From assembly GCA_001466705.2 (NCBI GenBank), contig LATX02000205.1, positions 124,001 through 188,000 of the forward strand: a stretch of DNA of 64,000 bases, in the 5' to 3' direction. The notes beneath the pieces were generated by a model, which did no database searches, was not told the origin of the DNA, and was given only the letters and a program-made list of their open reading frames with translations. This DNA comes from Moniliophthora roreri. Lineage: Eukaryota > Basidiomycota > Agaricomycetes > Agaricales > Marasmiaceae. A program made the translations under genes and the position numbers. Shown one piece after another: positions 12,302-24,013 of the stretch. The first letter of the stretch is position 1; every line of letters begins with the position of its first letter.

Positions 12302-14189
12302 CTTTTTTTCACTCCACTGCATTTCCTCCACCTTTTCCCTTCTTTTATGTCCGCAACGCACATAGTTTCCGTCATGATACAGTCACTTGACGGAGTGGGC
12401 CGTCTTCAACCGCCAGATGGTCACAAGCCTCGACTGATGAGCATTTGGATGAACGTTCATCCTTGCTTTCCTCGTGCTGCCGGTGTTCTTTGAATCACGA
12501 GACTATCCAGTTGTATAGAAGAGCGGTGGAAGCGTGTATTTTCGTGGGTGGAATTGGGGGGCCTGCACAGAGATCGTCACTAGGTCGTGCCCTGTGGTCG
12601 AGAGAAAAAAGGTATTCGGAAGGACATCGGAAAAAGGTCATCATCTTTATCATGACGGTTTGCTAGACGATTGTGGGAGAATATTGCAATGCATCGTCGA
12701 TCATAAGCAGAGGCTCAGGTGGTGGTACAAATCAAGAGGAGGCGCGTCCGTCTTGACGCTGGTCCATGACAGGGTCACCGGTAAGTTACATCAGTGCAGG
12801 CTTAGTGCAGCTCAAATTTCAAATTTTTCAGTGGTATTGCCAATACAAAACTAGTCTACACAGGCCTAACTCATTCCGTCTCTCCAAGACTCATTCAGCA
12901 GAACGTAACGAACCCTTACAGGAGCAGAACAGTGTCTGATATCGAAGCATTCAGAGGCTGCAGTTCATATCTTTGAGTCTTTCAGTCCCGTACGTGCTAT
13001 GCATACTGAGCAGCATGTTCCGAGGGCCACAAAAATGTTAGCACCGTCACGAAGAATTCGATACACATCCACCAAGCAGCAAACTGCCTTGAGCCAAGTA
13101 CCCACGATAAACCCTAAGCGAGTTGTCTTAAGCGTCGTGCAGAGGACTAATAGTGAACATACGTACCTATTTAAAAACAGCGAAACACCATTCCGAATGT
13201 CGAAAGTACCTGCGAGATGACCGATAAGACGATAGATCTACCCAAACAAGTGTACCAAATTGTAGAGAAACTAGATGTGAGAGCCGAAACCCAGGAACAC
13301 GAGGAAAGGCTTCAGCCCAAACTGAAAAAAGAGACATACAATACGTTCAAGCACCCGAAATAAGGATAGCGCGTTATATCAGAAAGAACGAAAACGCGAG
13401 GCAACCTTCTCTGACGTCCCGTTGAGAGCATTTGTACCACGAGGGCGACGGCTGATCATCAATTGAAATCATTGAGCTGAGCCGTAGGCTTGGGGTTTTC
13501 CTTTTGTGATTGCTCTCGGTCTCGAGCTTGATGGTTGGCGCCGTGAATCGTGGGCGTATGCTGGTGTAATTGACATCGAGGTTCTTGCGGAGAGGTCTTA
13601 CTAGGTCGAGGGCTGCTGTGGTAGCACAGACATAACCGTTAAGAAGTTGCAAGCTGCTGATCATGAAGCCGAACGTACTTTCCTCCCTGATTTATTGTCC
13701 GTGCGTTCGGTGTTTATCCTGCGGTTCCGCTATATGACCATGAAGGCTAGTTTGAGCAGAACGAATTTCACTGGTCATGCTAAGAATACATTTGAGCTTT
13801 CTCGATACATGGCCTGGACAAAAGGCAAAACAATGAGAAATGTCACCACGAGATATCGTGGTAGTGAACGCACCTTTACGAACCCATCCATCCATCCTAC
13901 ACTCCAGGCCTACTTCAATGCCCATTCCATCGACCAGGAGCCCTCTTGAAGTAAGCGTAAGAAGGCCGGCGAAGGTCAAAAAACTGGTGGTCGCAGAGTT
14001 AAAGCGAATGATAGGACCGACGGAAAATGCCGGCCGTCTTTGGACCGCTTCCACCATGGCAATTGCCCAGATTGCTCATCAATCGCTACTACATTGCCGG
14101 AGAATATATGAGAACATAGCCAGAGAAACAAGAACAGACCTTATAATTCGTACGTCGCATTTAGTCCCTTGCACTCTGTTTAGGTAACA
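12302..14189. other. No recognisable gene
   Basis: Upstream region of the hydrolase and beyond. Short open frames occur on both strands. A minus-strand set at about 13370-14060 might be exons of an unrecognised small gene with one hydrophobic stretch, but splice sites and homology are unconvincing. Nothing is called. Confidence 0.4.
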
Positions 14190-15085
14190 AATTCTGCTGC
14201 AACCAGGCCGAAATCGAGCGTTGAACCACTAAAATCAGCCGGATTCAATGACCTCGACCAGGGCTCCAAGTCCAGTACCCTTTCAGTTTAGAAGAGAGAA
14301 TGGCTGTTCATAAATCCTGATGGTCTCAGTTCTGAGCATGTCGCTCCGTTTATGTGTCAGTGACCATCATTCCTACCGACACGCACTAACCTGTCGATAC
14401 TACAGGTGTCGGAGCGACGGTCCCTACACCCATTGATCATCGACTACGTCAAGCCCGTTGACTGGCCGCATAGGCATCGTAAGGAGTCCTTTTCGCTTAC
14501 CATGCACCTCAAGCTTAAATATATTCTAGATCGGGATCGGTGGCTTGGGTCATCTTGCAATCCAAGATGGAACGCGATGCCGGTGTCTTCCTCCAAATCC
14601 AAAAGAAAAGCAGCTCTCACCCTAAGTGCCTCCGAGCTCTACGCAACCAAAGGAGTAACCAATCTCACCGACCTGGCTATGGAAAAACCCGTCAAATATC
14701 TGTTACTCGCCAAAATCAGGATCAACTACCCACTGTTAGATAAACATGCGAAAACCCATTTGACGACGTATGTGACTGCTGGGGACTTGGTCGTTCTGCA
14801 TCCTGAGATACCATCAAGGGGGCCGGGTATCATTGGGACGAAGATTGGCTTGTGGTATATTGGCATGATCGTTCCGTTTGAGTGTGGTGATTGATAACGG
14901 GGCATATGGCTAGGAACAAGATGCTCGACTTTGCAGCGCGTAACAAGGTTGCGCCGTATATCGAACGATTCCCTTTGAGCGTGGATGGAACCCAGGCAGT
15001 AATCAAGAAGTTGCAGGATGGTACAATACGCTACCGTGGCGTGCTTGTCTATTCGGCTGGATTAAATGCACTTTTAATCCTATGA
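14190..15085 (+). pseudogene. Zinc alcohol dehydrogenase pseudogene (copy A)
   Basis: This is a degraded third copy of the dehydrogenases at 47.5 and 53 kb. Recognisable blocks in order are LDQGSK...REWLF.NPDGLSSEHVAPFMC (about 14250-14340), PLIIDYVKPVDW (14430), a damaged KMGCDVVVFSS region (14570), ALTLSASELYATKGVTNLTD (14620), KPVKYLLLAK (14690), DLVVLHPEIP..GPGIIGTKIG (14790), NKMLDFAARNKVAPYIERFP (14925) and YRGVLV (15035). The catalytic zinc-binding N-terminal exons are absent, the glycine-rich nucleotide-binding segment is destroyed, and frameshifts and a stop occur. It ends tail-to-tail with the VGRDQ gene, about 110 bp away. Confidence 0.85.
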
Positions 15086-15197
15086 TGTCACTATGTACAA
15101 TCTTTACTATACATATTCAAGTACACATATTTTCCCTTGCGTGGATGCGCTCATCCCGAATACCTGATTCTTCCCTGCTCGTGTCAGCCCACCGCCC

Positions 15198-17339
15198 TCA
15201 GCAGGCGGTACTTGAACCGAAAGTTGTTTCCCAGAACGAGTTTTTCTTTCGTTTATCTTTCTCCTGCTTACCTGGACAACCGCAAGAGCATCAGAAAAAA
15301 GGTGTAAGCATCAATGGATGAGTCGTAACTCACCCTGAAGGATCTCGAGATCAGGATATCCGAGCGAGCGAGCAAAATCTGTAGTTTTAGGATTAAAACC
15401 CCGGGCGATTTGCCAGTCGTGCAGAGCATCATAGACATATGAAGACCACGAATGAGCCCTTTCTACTCTTTCGTGTATATTCGGCGCAAGTGCGTATACT
15501 CCGAAACATTCAGCGAACCAGTCATATTCAGGGAATTCAATTTTGCCTGCTTCGTCAAACGACCAGAAGTGGGTGCGACCGTTTCTCCAAATCTCGAGGC
15601 CTCTGTCTGTCAAAGGATAGGGCAGTGGGTACACAAAGAGGTAGAGCGTTTTGGGCGGTGGGGGCAGCTTCTTCTGGCTGATGCTCTCGAGAGTTATAGC
15701 AGGCATGGACAGAGTGACTTGTAGTCGGGATAGATCAGCTCGATAGACGCCTCATCATAATAAAGAGGCTTACAATAATCTTCCAGTCTTACTGGGGCCG
15801 GTAAAGCGTTGAAGACCCTGGATGCTTGCGCTAGCCACGTCTGCGCAGCAAAGACACCATTGTTCCAGGAAGCGAACTTGACCTCAACACCATTTCCACT
15901 ATCATCAGGCTGGAATGTAAAGCTGGGTACCGTCAGCGTCATTGAAACCTGAAGGCCTTTCTTGGCTTACCGTGTCAAAATCCTGCCCTCGACTTCCATT
16001 TGCTTGCCATCAACGAGACCCCTTGAAGCACGCATGGTGTTGGCATCGGGATAACTTGGGTGTCTGGCAATCTCCATTCCTAAACGCGAGTAGACGGTGT
16101 CGAAGCGGAGTCCATGATGAATACGGCGATAGATTGAACGGTTGAGAAGATCATGAGGTCGGAGCAATCGCAATACACATTTCGTGAACTCGGGATGACT
16201 TTTGTCGCAAGGACACTCTCGGACGTACTCTCGCAGCATCTCGGCGTGGCTTACTACAGCGTAGTCGAAGCGATCTTTGTGGCTTTGGAAGAACTTGAGT
16301 GCAGTTTCCTTCTTGAGCATATCCATAGTTGTGGGCGTCGACGCTGTTAGCGGCCTACCAAATTTGTAGTTTTGGTAGTCTTGAAACAGTGGTAACGACA
16401 CATTAAGATCAGGCTGATCATGGCCAGGCGTGATCAAATTCCCGGTACTGACGTCGAGCCACAACTCAAGAACCGATAGGCCTAGAGTGGGGTTGTCATT
16501 CCACTGCCAGCGCCGCAGAACCTATACGGAGACTTGTAAGCTATCAAATCCAATTATGGATGGTGAAATGCGATGACCTCGCAAAACGTCAGGGAAAGAT
16601 AGCCCCAAAACATCATTTCAGGTATGAAATGCGAGACAGGTATCAGCTCTTTGATTCTTCATCAGCATCATGGTGTCGATCTGGAGTAGGCCTGCAACAC
16701 ACCATTGTAGAAGATCAGAGATGGAATAGATGACCGATTAATGCCAAAAAGTTGTGCCGCAGTATGATCTCTAAATATTCTTTCTTAGCAAGCAACGTTC
16801 AAATTATTTGATCCCTAGTGTAACTTACTGCAGTCGAGAACAGGCAGTAAAGTCCTTCTTCCACAACTGCGAAAACGTCAGAAAGGACTGAGGCCGTGAC
16901 GAAGCATTAGCGAACAGACCTTGTGAGCGTCCTGACCGCCGTAAGACACGGCAGTAAACCGTACCGCCGCTTTACCTTGAACTTCAACAGTGTGGATAGT
17001 TCTTTCACCTCGAAGAAAGGTCCTTTTCGAACCACCCTGTGTTTTGTTCCATACCAAATCCTCAACTTCGTTTGAGACGACCTTCTTCACGACGTACATA
17101 TCCCCCCGCCTGATGGTTTGAAACTGAATGATACCTAGCTCAATGAATGCCACGTATGATATAGAAACTGAGCTCACCTCGTTATAGTCCTCGCCTTCTG
17201 ATGTTCCCGTCGTTGTATCATGGATATGGACAACCTGAGCTGTAATGGAATGGGTTATATGATTGATCTGGTCTCTTCCCACGTTGTTTAACGTGCTTCC
17301 GCCACCGATGTGAATCATGGAAGAGTTTGAAATGCTCAT
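15198..17339 (-). CDS. VGRDQ-family protein, copy 1 (intact-looking, unknown function)
   Basis: A gene of roughly ten exons encoding about 500-550 residues. It starts with a Gly/Asn-rich N-terminus in which residues 18-26 read NNVGRDQIN, a motif shared with the NACHT protein at 52.5 kb. Conserved blocks follow: RRGDMYVVKK, TIHTVEVQGKAAVRFTAVSY, LIPVSHFIPEMM, LELWLDVSTGN, MDMLKKETALKFF, HGLRFDTVYSRLGMEIARHP, GNGVEVKFASWNNG, TLYLFVYPLPYPL and THFWSFDEAG, then ARSLGYPDLEILQGK. The tail is GSSTAC followed by a stop at 15198-15200. Frames join across short introns without a forced frameshift. I recognise it as an Agaricales-specific family without known function; no signal peptide or membrane segment is evident. 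It is divergent from copy 2 with about 550 bp between starts. Confidence 0.72.
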
Positions 17340-17889
17340 GTTGCTCTCAGAAGGTTGTCAGAAGGAGATGTTCGTGGTAGGAAGGCCAAACTGCTCGCTG
17401 GGCGATGGCACAGCTTTTCTTGACACTGACAGATTCGCTGTCAAACGTAGGAATAATTTTGTTGGACAGGCACGACCGTATATTCCCCCCAAGTGTCTTA
17501 TTGGTGGTTGCCTAGATTCCCTGAGCACACTCTCGGGTCCTGGGCAATTTGATACTTTGATTTTGTCCCCGGAATGTGGGTATTAGTCATTGCTTGGGCT
17601 TCCGAGCATTGGCCAAGGAAAGTCTACTGATGACCCGTCCCTGCGGTCCGAGTCCGGCGCCCAAGGAACGCGTCAGCTCCGCTGATACACGTGACCACGT
17701 CCGGAAGCTAGCTCATCTCAGAGTTACAGGAGACAGTGGACTTCAGGGAGCAATCAGAACCTCAAACCAGTACACTACTTAGTCCAGTCCACTCAGCAAT
17801 GTCAGCAATACTTACTCCATAACCTACGTACGTAAATCAGCACACACGTACGCCCGCAGAAACCGATAATTACGTCCCCCTTCTCTGGA
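17340..17889. promoter_or_regulatory. Shared intergenic region between divergent VGRDQ-family copies
   Basis: This 550-bp interval separates the start codon of copy 1 (minus, 17339) from that of copy 2 (plus, 17890), so it should hold both promoters. No clear TATA box or palindromic operator stands out. Open frames crossing it show no family resemblance. Confidence 0.4.
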
Positions 17890-19830
17890 ATGAGCATCGA
17901 AGATTTTCTATCATCGGCAACAACACTTTTAACCACGTTCTGGGAGACCAAGTGAATCATAACGTCTATTTGGTTCCAGAGAGTCCAGAGGTAGTAGAAC
18001 GTACCGAGGTCGGTGAGGTTCGTGTAACAGTGGCTTTGATCGTCGTCTGGTGCACTAACCAGAAGGTTTGGCAGTTTCGATATGTGAGACGTGGAGACAC
18101 GATCCTCGTGAAGGAGATACATTCTCGGGAGTTCTCAGAATGGGAATGGGAATGGCGAAATGGACTATATATTAAGATGTCGACTCAAGTCATCAGCACA
18201 GAGAACAGTCTACACTGTCGACATAGTGGACCGGCCATCGTCCAAGTTCATCGCTATGATCTACGAAGGGCAAAGACGCGAAGAGTTTTTGGGAGAAGGA
18301 TCTTCAACGGTTCTCGCTTGCCAAGTAGGCTCTTATCTGCCGCTCCGTAGCTCCGTAGCTGACAGATGGCCAGCAAACCTGGTTCGTTTCAACTACTTGG
18401 TATCAACCGGTCAAAAATCCCAGCACTGATATTTCACTACGGTAGAGCTCACCTTCTGTCTCCCTTGACGACACGTTCTAATGATACCCATAGAAATGAT
18501 TCCTTTCGCGCACTTTTTCAAAGAAGGATCCATTTGGAGGGATATTTACATTACAATTCTGATGGTCAGTCCGGATCCCTACCCGTATCTCAACTTCTTC
18601 AAGTTGAACTAAAACTGCGCTTCCAGCTTAGCATGAAGGAGAATTATGGATGAACACGACCAGCGGCGTGCTTTGCAAGGGGCCTCGTGGTCCTTCTGGC
18701 CCAAGTCTTCAGTCTGACTACTTCGGATCTATGAGGGACATGATTATCCCGCCCACCGTCGACATGCTGGAGAGCGACACTTCCTTCAGGTTCTTCAGCA
18801 AATTTGGGCCAAGATTGGACCATTGTGTGTTGTCCTATGCGCGCAGGCTTTGCAGTACCACCGATCTCGACGATATGTTTCCAGGGACAGCAGAAGATCA
18901 CCAATCCAACAATCCTGATGATCCCTCAGCGGTCTGCAATTCTTGGCAGAAACCACCCCGCCGCGTTCCGATGAATGTCATAGGCGGGCTTCGGTTTGAC
19001 ACCTTCTACTCATCGTCAATGGAGGCTGTTGCGAGGTGGCCAGAGGGAGCACATTCATTGTGGGAGTGGGAGGGTGCCGGCTATCGGAGCGAAAAAGTAC
19101 TTGATGGGGGGCTGACACGGTGAGTGATATTATAGTTTTTATGTTTGACTTGGACTCAGGGATTCACAGCTTGGAGTTGGATCCGAGTGACACCTTGTGG
19201 CTTCAACCTCGTTACAGTGGCTGGAGGCTGAATACCCGGTTATCACAACGCCATCGGGCTTTCAATGCTCTTGGTGTTACGGAGGGGAAAGAAGAATTCT
19301 GTACGTCCCCCATCCATTGGATTCATTAAAACTAACCTCTTCTTTCCCTTTCTAGTTCTCGTTCGTCTAAAGTTACCATCAGACACTCCAGAGATCCCAT
19401 CTACCTCTTCCTTCGTCCCCTCCCCATGTCAATACCGGAACTCGTATCTTGGATAGATAGGCCCTCCTACTTCTGGTCCCTTGACGAGACCGGTCAAACT
19501 CAAATGTCGGAGGAGGAACGTAGCAGGTGGGGGCTTCCGGTACTTACTTTACATGACCTCGGGAAATCTACCCGGCTATACACATTGTTTAATCGCGTCG
19601 ACATTGCCCTCCGAGATTGGTAAAAGGCTCAAGACTTCGATCCCACTACTTCTGAATGGGCGCAAGACATGAGTTATTCTGAGGTGGCGATTATTGGCAC
19701 AAGGAAGGATTCAGGTCAGTTTCCTCCTCGTATCAAATAATCTGAATTATGCCCTGACTGACTATTGTTTCCAGCAGGTTCGCGGCGGGAAACAATTGTG
19801 GGGTCAGGGATTAGCGCGATCTGTTGTTGA
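17890..19830 (+). pseudogene. VGRDQ-family copy 2 (broken)
   Basis: The same block order as copy 1 on the opposite strand: a variant motif TFNHVLGDQVNHN near 17925, RRGDTILVKE (18090), TVYTVDIVDRPSSKFIAMIY (18205), SKIPALIFHYG (18410), ELWMNTTSGVLCKGP (18645), TVDMLESDTSFRFF (18760), GGLRFDTFYSSSMEAVARWP (18985), PSYFWSLDETGQTQMSEEE (19470) and RLYTLFNRVDIALRDW. Breaks include a one-base loss in the T run near 17905 that puts the motif out of frame with the ATG at 17890. There is also an in-frame TAA straight after ALRDW at about 19621, plus damage near 18440-18640. The last exon still reads ETIVGSGISAICC and stops at 19828-19830. Confidence 0.8.
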
Positions 19831-20207
19831 ATACTGGCTCGTATTTATATACACATATATTCTATTGCTCATGTCTCTGTATTTTGGTGTCATACATAAG
19901 TGTTCTGTTCGGGATGGTGGTAGTGGTGTATAATAACCCTATGGACGATATTGGGTACCCAGTGGAACAATAGTTGCTTAGTTTCCTTGAAAGTACTCTC
20001 GAATTAGTGGACGTCGTTCCTAGGAAAGGAATGTTGACTTGACGGCCGTAGTGTAGCGTACTTACCATTGGTTTTCTTTGTACCTCTATTCCGTGAACCC
20101 GAATTAAGCTCCCAAATTGTGTATCATATAAGTTATCACATTAGATCGTATGTCAAGTAAAAAGTGTCCATAAATAAATAGTCAAGAGAAGGAACAGCTC
20201 GACAGCG
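19831..20207. other. Intergenic, no gene seen
   Basis: This is the 3' flank of both neighbours. The part adjoining 20208 (about 20155-20207) is homologous to 27090-27136, showing that the beta-lactamase duplication reaches past the stop codon. Confidence 0.5.
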
Positions 20208-22570
20208 CTACGCCGAGGGTGCCACTTGTCTGAACCAGACCTCAGCTCTCTCTTCAACAGAATCCCCGGTTGGATCTGGAACACCAGGAGTAGCGCCCCA
20301 GAAATTGCCGTTTAGCGCCATCCCAATCCCATCGTCAGTTTCAGCAAATTCCGCTTTGAAAGGACTGAGCCCCTTGGCCCAGAACGGTTGCTCCGGGTCG
20401 TTCGTGGGCTTAAAAACGGTGATCAGCACTCGACGCCAAGTAGACGAGAAACTCGGACACATACACTGCTGAGAATAGGCAAGCCATCAAATTTGTTACC
20501 GTCCGAATGCGCGAGTAGGATGTAGGAGCCGGCGACGATGGCATTTGATTTGGCCAAGAGTGTCGGAATGGTGAAATCAAATCCCGGGATGAACGTTGAA
20601 GCGTTTGCGGCAAGTTCACGACAAGACTCGGTCGCCTCCTCGCTAATGAGACAGAACGTCCAATTTCCGTATCCTGGATTGTTGTAAGTTCCAGCGAGAC
20701 TCGTCAATTCTATCGAGGGATCGGAGGTATTTGTTGGGAGGAATGAATTGTCGGCAGGGTTAGCATCACCTGTGCTATTTGAGACGTTCTTGTAGCTGAT
20801 AAGCGAAGATCAGTGCTGGTCAGGATTGAAGTAATCCAACTTACACTGAATTCCAGTCATACGGCTCAAGACCCAACGCCTCGTCAGTGAGACGATACCT
20901 GATGATATCTCTGATGGATTGGCCAACGTCCTCGTCGTTTGTCAAGACTGCGATCCCGACGTTGTCAGAAGGAAGACGAGTAACTTGGGTGTGAGCACCT
21001 GAAAAGCCGTTGAATTTTTAGAAGAATGACCACGAATGAAGGATAGTACGAACCGTAGGTATCGCCAGCGTGCTTTTGGAATCGATGTTAATACGTGCTA
21101 AGACAGCAAAATGAGTGAACCCACTTCAATGACATCTATGCATCCATGAAGTTCAAATCAAGTACTGAAAGACATCATGTAAAGAACTTACTATGACCTC
21201 GGTAAGAGTTCATCATTAGTCCCCCACCGTACACCGTCGGTGACAACACAGGTTGTGTAGGTAACGGGCTTTAGCGGGGAAAGTTAATAGTGCGCGCACA
21301 AGACCACAAGAAACTGAACACACATCGGGATTGTCACGCCTATAGCTAGTCTTTCCAAAACTTCCGTCGGAATGACTTGCTCACCGGTCTGCGGATGCTT
21401 CCCCCCCAAGAGAAGGGTTTGAAGCCAAATAGCCTGAGCAAGGCACATGAATACAACAGTTCGTGTAGTCACGTCGATCGGAAAACTCACCACGTCGTTT
21501 GCGCTGCTAATGACCCCACACGAACCAGCCATAACTGAGATATAGATACAGCCATCAGCTCTCATTTTCACCCGAATGGCACGTATAGCTCACCACTCCC
21601 ATCTTCGCCGCCCTCTTTGTACCAAAATGGCATGAACCTTGGAGTTCCTGTGCCAGGCAATCCAGTAGCCATGCTAAAATTCTCTCTAGCGATACCGTCT
21701 GCGAGATTTCCACTAGCATTTGCGACATCGAACGAGTACGTAGTTGTGTTCATTCCAAGGGCATCAAATATGTGTTGCTTAACATATCGCGCCAGAGTAG
21801 TCTTGGTGGATAAAACCTCGGGGAGATACGCCAAAACGTTGTACATGTGGTTGGTGTACTGCCAAGTCTGTAAAGTAGGAGATGAGGAAAGAAGCGCGAA
21901 TCCAGATGTAATAGCTATAACTCACGTCTCTGAATTCGGCAGAAGGCTTCAAAAACTTCATCCTTTCCATCTGGTGCACGTCAGCACCGTTCAAAGAAAC
22001 CCCAAAACGTCGACCACGTACCATCAAAGGAAGAGTATCACCTCGCTGATACATGTTATCATGCCGAGGAAGGCCAGTACGGTGACTCATTAGGTCAATG
22101 ATAGAAGCCTTCTCGGAGGCATACGAGTCCATTATTTCCCATTCTGGGATAACCGAAGCAATTTTCGTCGTCCAGTCAATCTTAGGCGTAACGCTCTCGT
22201 TCGAGACTAGCAGTCCGGTTGCAACCACGTTGAAAAGCTGAAAGCTGATGAGTACCGTGGAGGAGGAAAGGACAAAGACAAGACCGACCTTGGAGTTGGA
22301 ACAAATCGATAAAAGCGTGTCGGCCGTAAAGTTTGCCCCATCTTGTAACCTCGCGACTCCATAGCCCTTGGTCTCGACCTCCCATTCCCCAGAGCCTCCC
22401 AAGCGCACGGTGGCTACACTAACACCACCAGGTGTACCCCATTCCTTTAGCAAGTCCTGAATGAAGGTATCCACCTCCGATGAAAGGATTGGAGATGTCG
22501 AGGTGGAGTTCTGCGCAAAGACAGAACATAGGAAGAATAAGCTACCTGCGAGTGAGAATGAGATTCTCAT
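20208..22570 (-). CDS. Secreted beta-lactamase-fold serine hydrolase, copy 1
   Basis: A multi-exon gene starting with the signal peptide MRISFSLAGSLFFLCSVFAQ. The class C beta-lactamase/penicillin-binding-type SxxK motif is SNSK at residues 91-94, and the first intron falls directly after that Lys codon. Then follow a YTN motif in the exon holding HMYNVLAYLPEVL, GSCGVISSAND, GKHPQTGEQVIP, LSPTVYGGG, LPSDNVGIAVLTNDEDVG, and a C-terminal beta domain ending in VWFRQVAPSA. Family members (Pfam beta-lactamase, PF00144) act on amides and esters; the fungal substrate is unknown. Several N-glycosylation sequons fit secretion. It is about 65-75% similar by eye to the copy at 27.1 kb and lies in the same orientation. 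Confidence 0.83.
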
Positions 22571-24013
22571 TTCGGAGGCTTAGGACTGAGGATGATGAAT
22601 GACTGGCGAACCTTATATATCAGTCACGATTCAACACCTGAACAACTTGCACCCTAGTCATTGACTCCACCCTGAACTGCCATGCTAGCTGCCGAAGGAC
22701 GATTTCCGTGATGACCGTCGTTCGCGTAAGTAGATCAAATACTCGGGTAGCCTGATGGGTATCATTACCATTGGGCGGTTGGCTCGTGTGCGTTGGGACG
22801 AGTGGTTCTTTTTAATGTCAGACCTGAAAACTGACAGAGATATCAGAGTTAACTCCAGTGATAGAGGGAGAACACGTGCTGAAATTGAACAAGATTCATC
22901 TTTTCGACGAGCAGGCGACGCACTGAGAGTTTAAGACCTATCATGTGTGCCCATCCTGCCCATCACAATGACGCCTAAAGCTCCACAATTCGGTATTCAG
23001 ATGTCTAAGGCCCGGAGTACTAGTGGCTGCGTCGCTTCAATGAATACATGTACGTGCAAAGTGCGCTTCCTTGATCTAATATGACAAAAGGAATCGGAGA
23101 CGGAGAACCACGGGACCACTCACCTGGTCGTATTCTTCAATTTCCTGTGCTGTTTCTACCATGAATCTCGCCATTGAATGAAAGGAAATGAAAGATATTG
23201 TGCTTGTAGCCTCAAATTCTGACACAGGCTGAGGAAAACGCTGAAGAGCCGTGTCCCGGTCTTCGACGCGATACATAGTGTCAGGTGGAATGTTCTCCGG
23301 CGGTAAGCGCCCAAAGAAAGTGTTCTCTTCTCACCATCACGGTCTCTTCAGCCCGCCTTGAAAGCATTGGATGCCATTCGATGGATATTTAGACTGATAT
23401 TGGTATGTCTTATGCCCGCATTTTCGTGCGGATTCGACATTGCAAATCTAGAAGCCTTCAGTGGTTGTGGCAGAAATGGAATGGTCTTTAGGGTTTTATG
23501 GTATCCAAATCTGAATCTTGTACTTTCGCCTTCTTAAACGCCAACGATCGGCTCAAGCTCAGCTGCTAATGGACGTTAGAGTAGGCTATGGGATTCTGGT
23601 GCGTCTTGTTCGGTTCGATTCTGCATTCGACTCCGCGAGTCTGACTCCTTACTTTCGTTTCTCTAGATACTTAACAATGCAAACTGTACACTCAGTGATG
23701 CTATCAAGAGCTTTGAAAGGCAAATGACCCCAATCCCAGTTTTTCCGGCGGAATGTAACCCTCGACCCCAACCACCACTACTCTCTTGCCCTGCGCCTGG
23801 CGCTTGAAGATTTTCCTTGGCCCTCGAATACTGTATCGCAATATAGAATGTCGAATTATCGATCCTGTTATGCAAATCCCTATACGTCTATGAGTTCCGA
23901 GCCATAAAGTGCTTGACCGATACCATCGAAAGTTCCAGATCACGGTATACAATACTCAGACTCAACCAGCCACTTCTGTTGCCTCTATCCCCGAATTTGA
24001 GTCAAGAATCGAA
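22571..24013. other. Intergenic; left part belongs to a segmental duplication
   Basis: About 22570-23300 aligns with 29505-30190 upstream of the second beta-lactamase gene; for example, both carry a ..TATGACRAAAGGRAT.. segment near 23085 and 30085. Neither copy contains a convincing gene here. From 23300 to 24013 I see only short unrelated frames. Confidence 0.5.

Noticed and set aside
13374..14057. Minus-strand frames that might form a small membrane protein
   Set aside because: Only one hydrophobic stretch, no matching exon borders and no recognised family; not strong enough to call.
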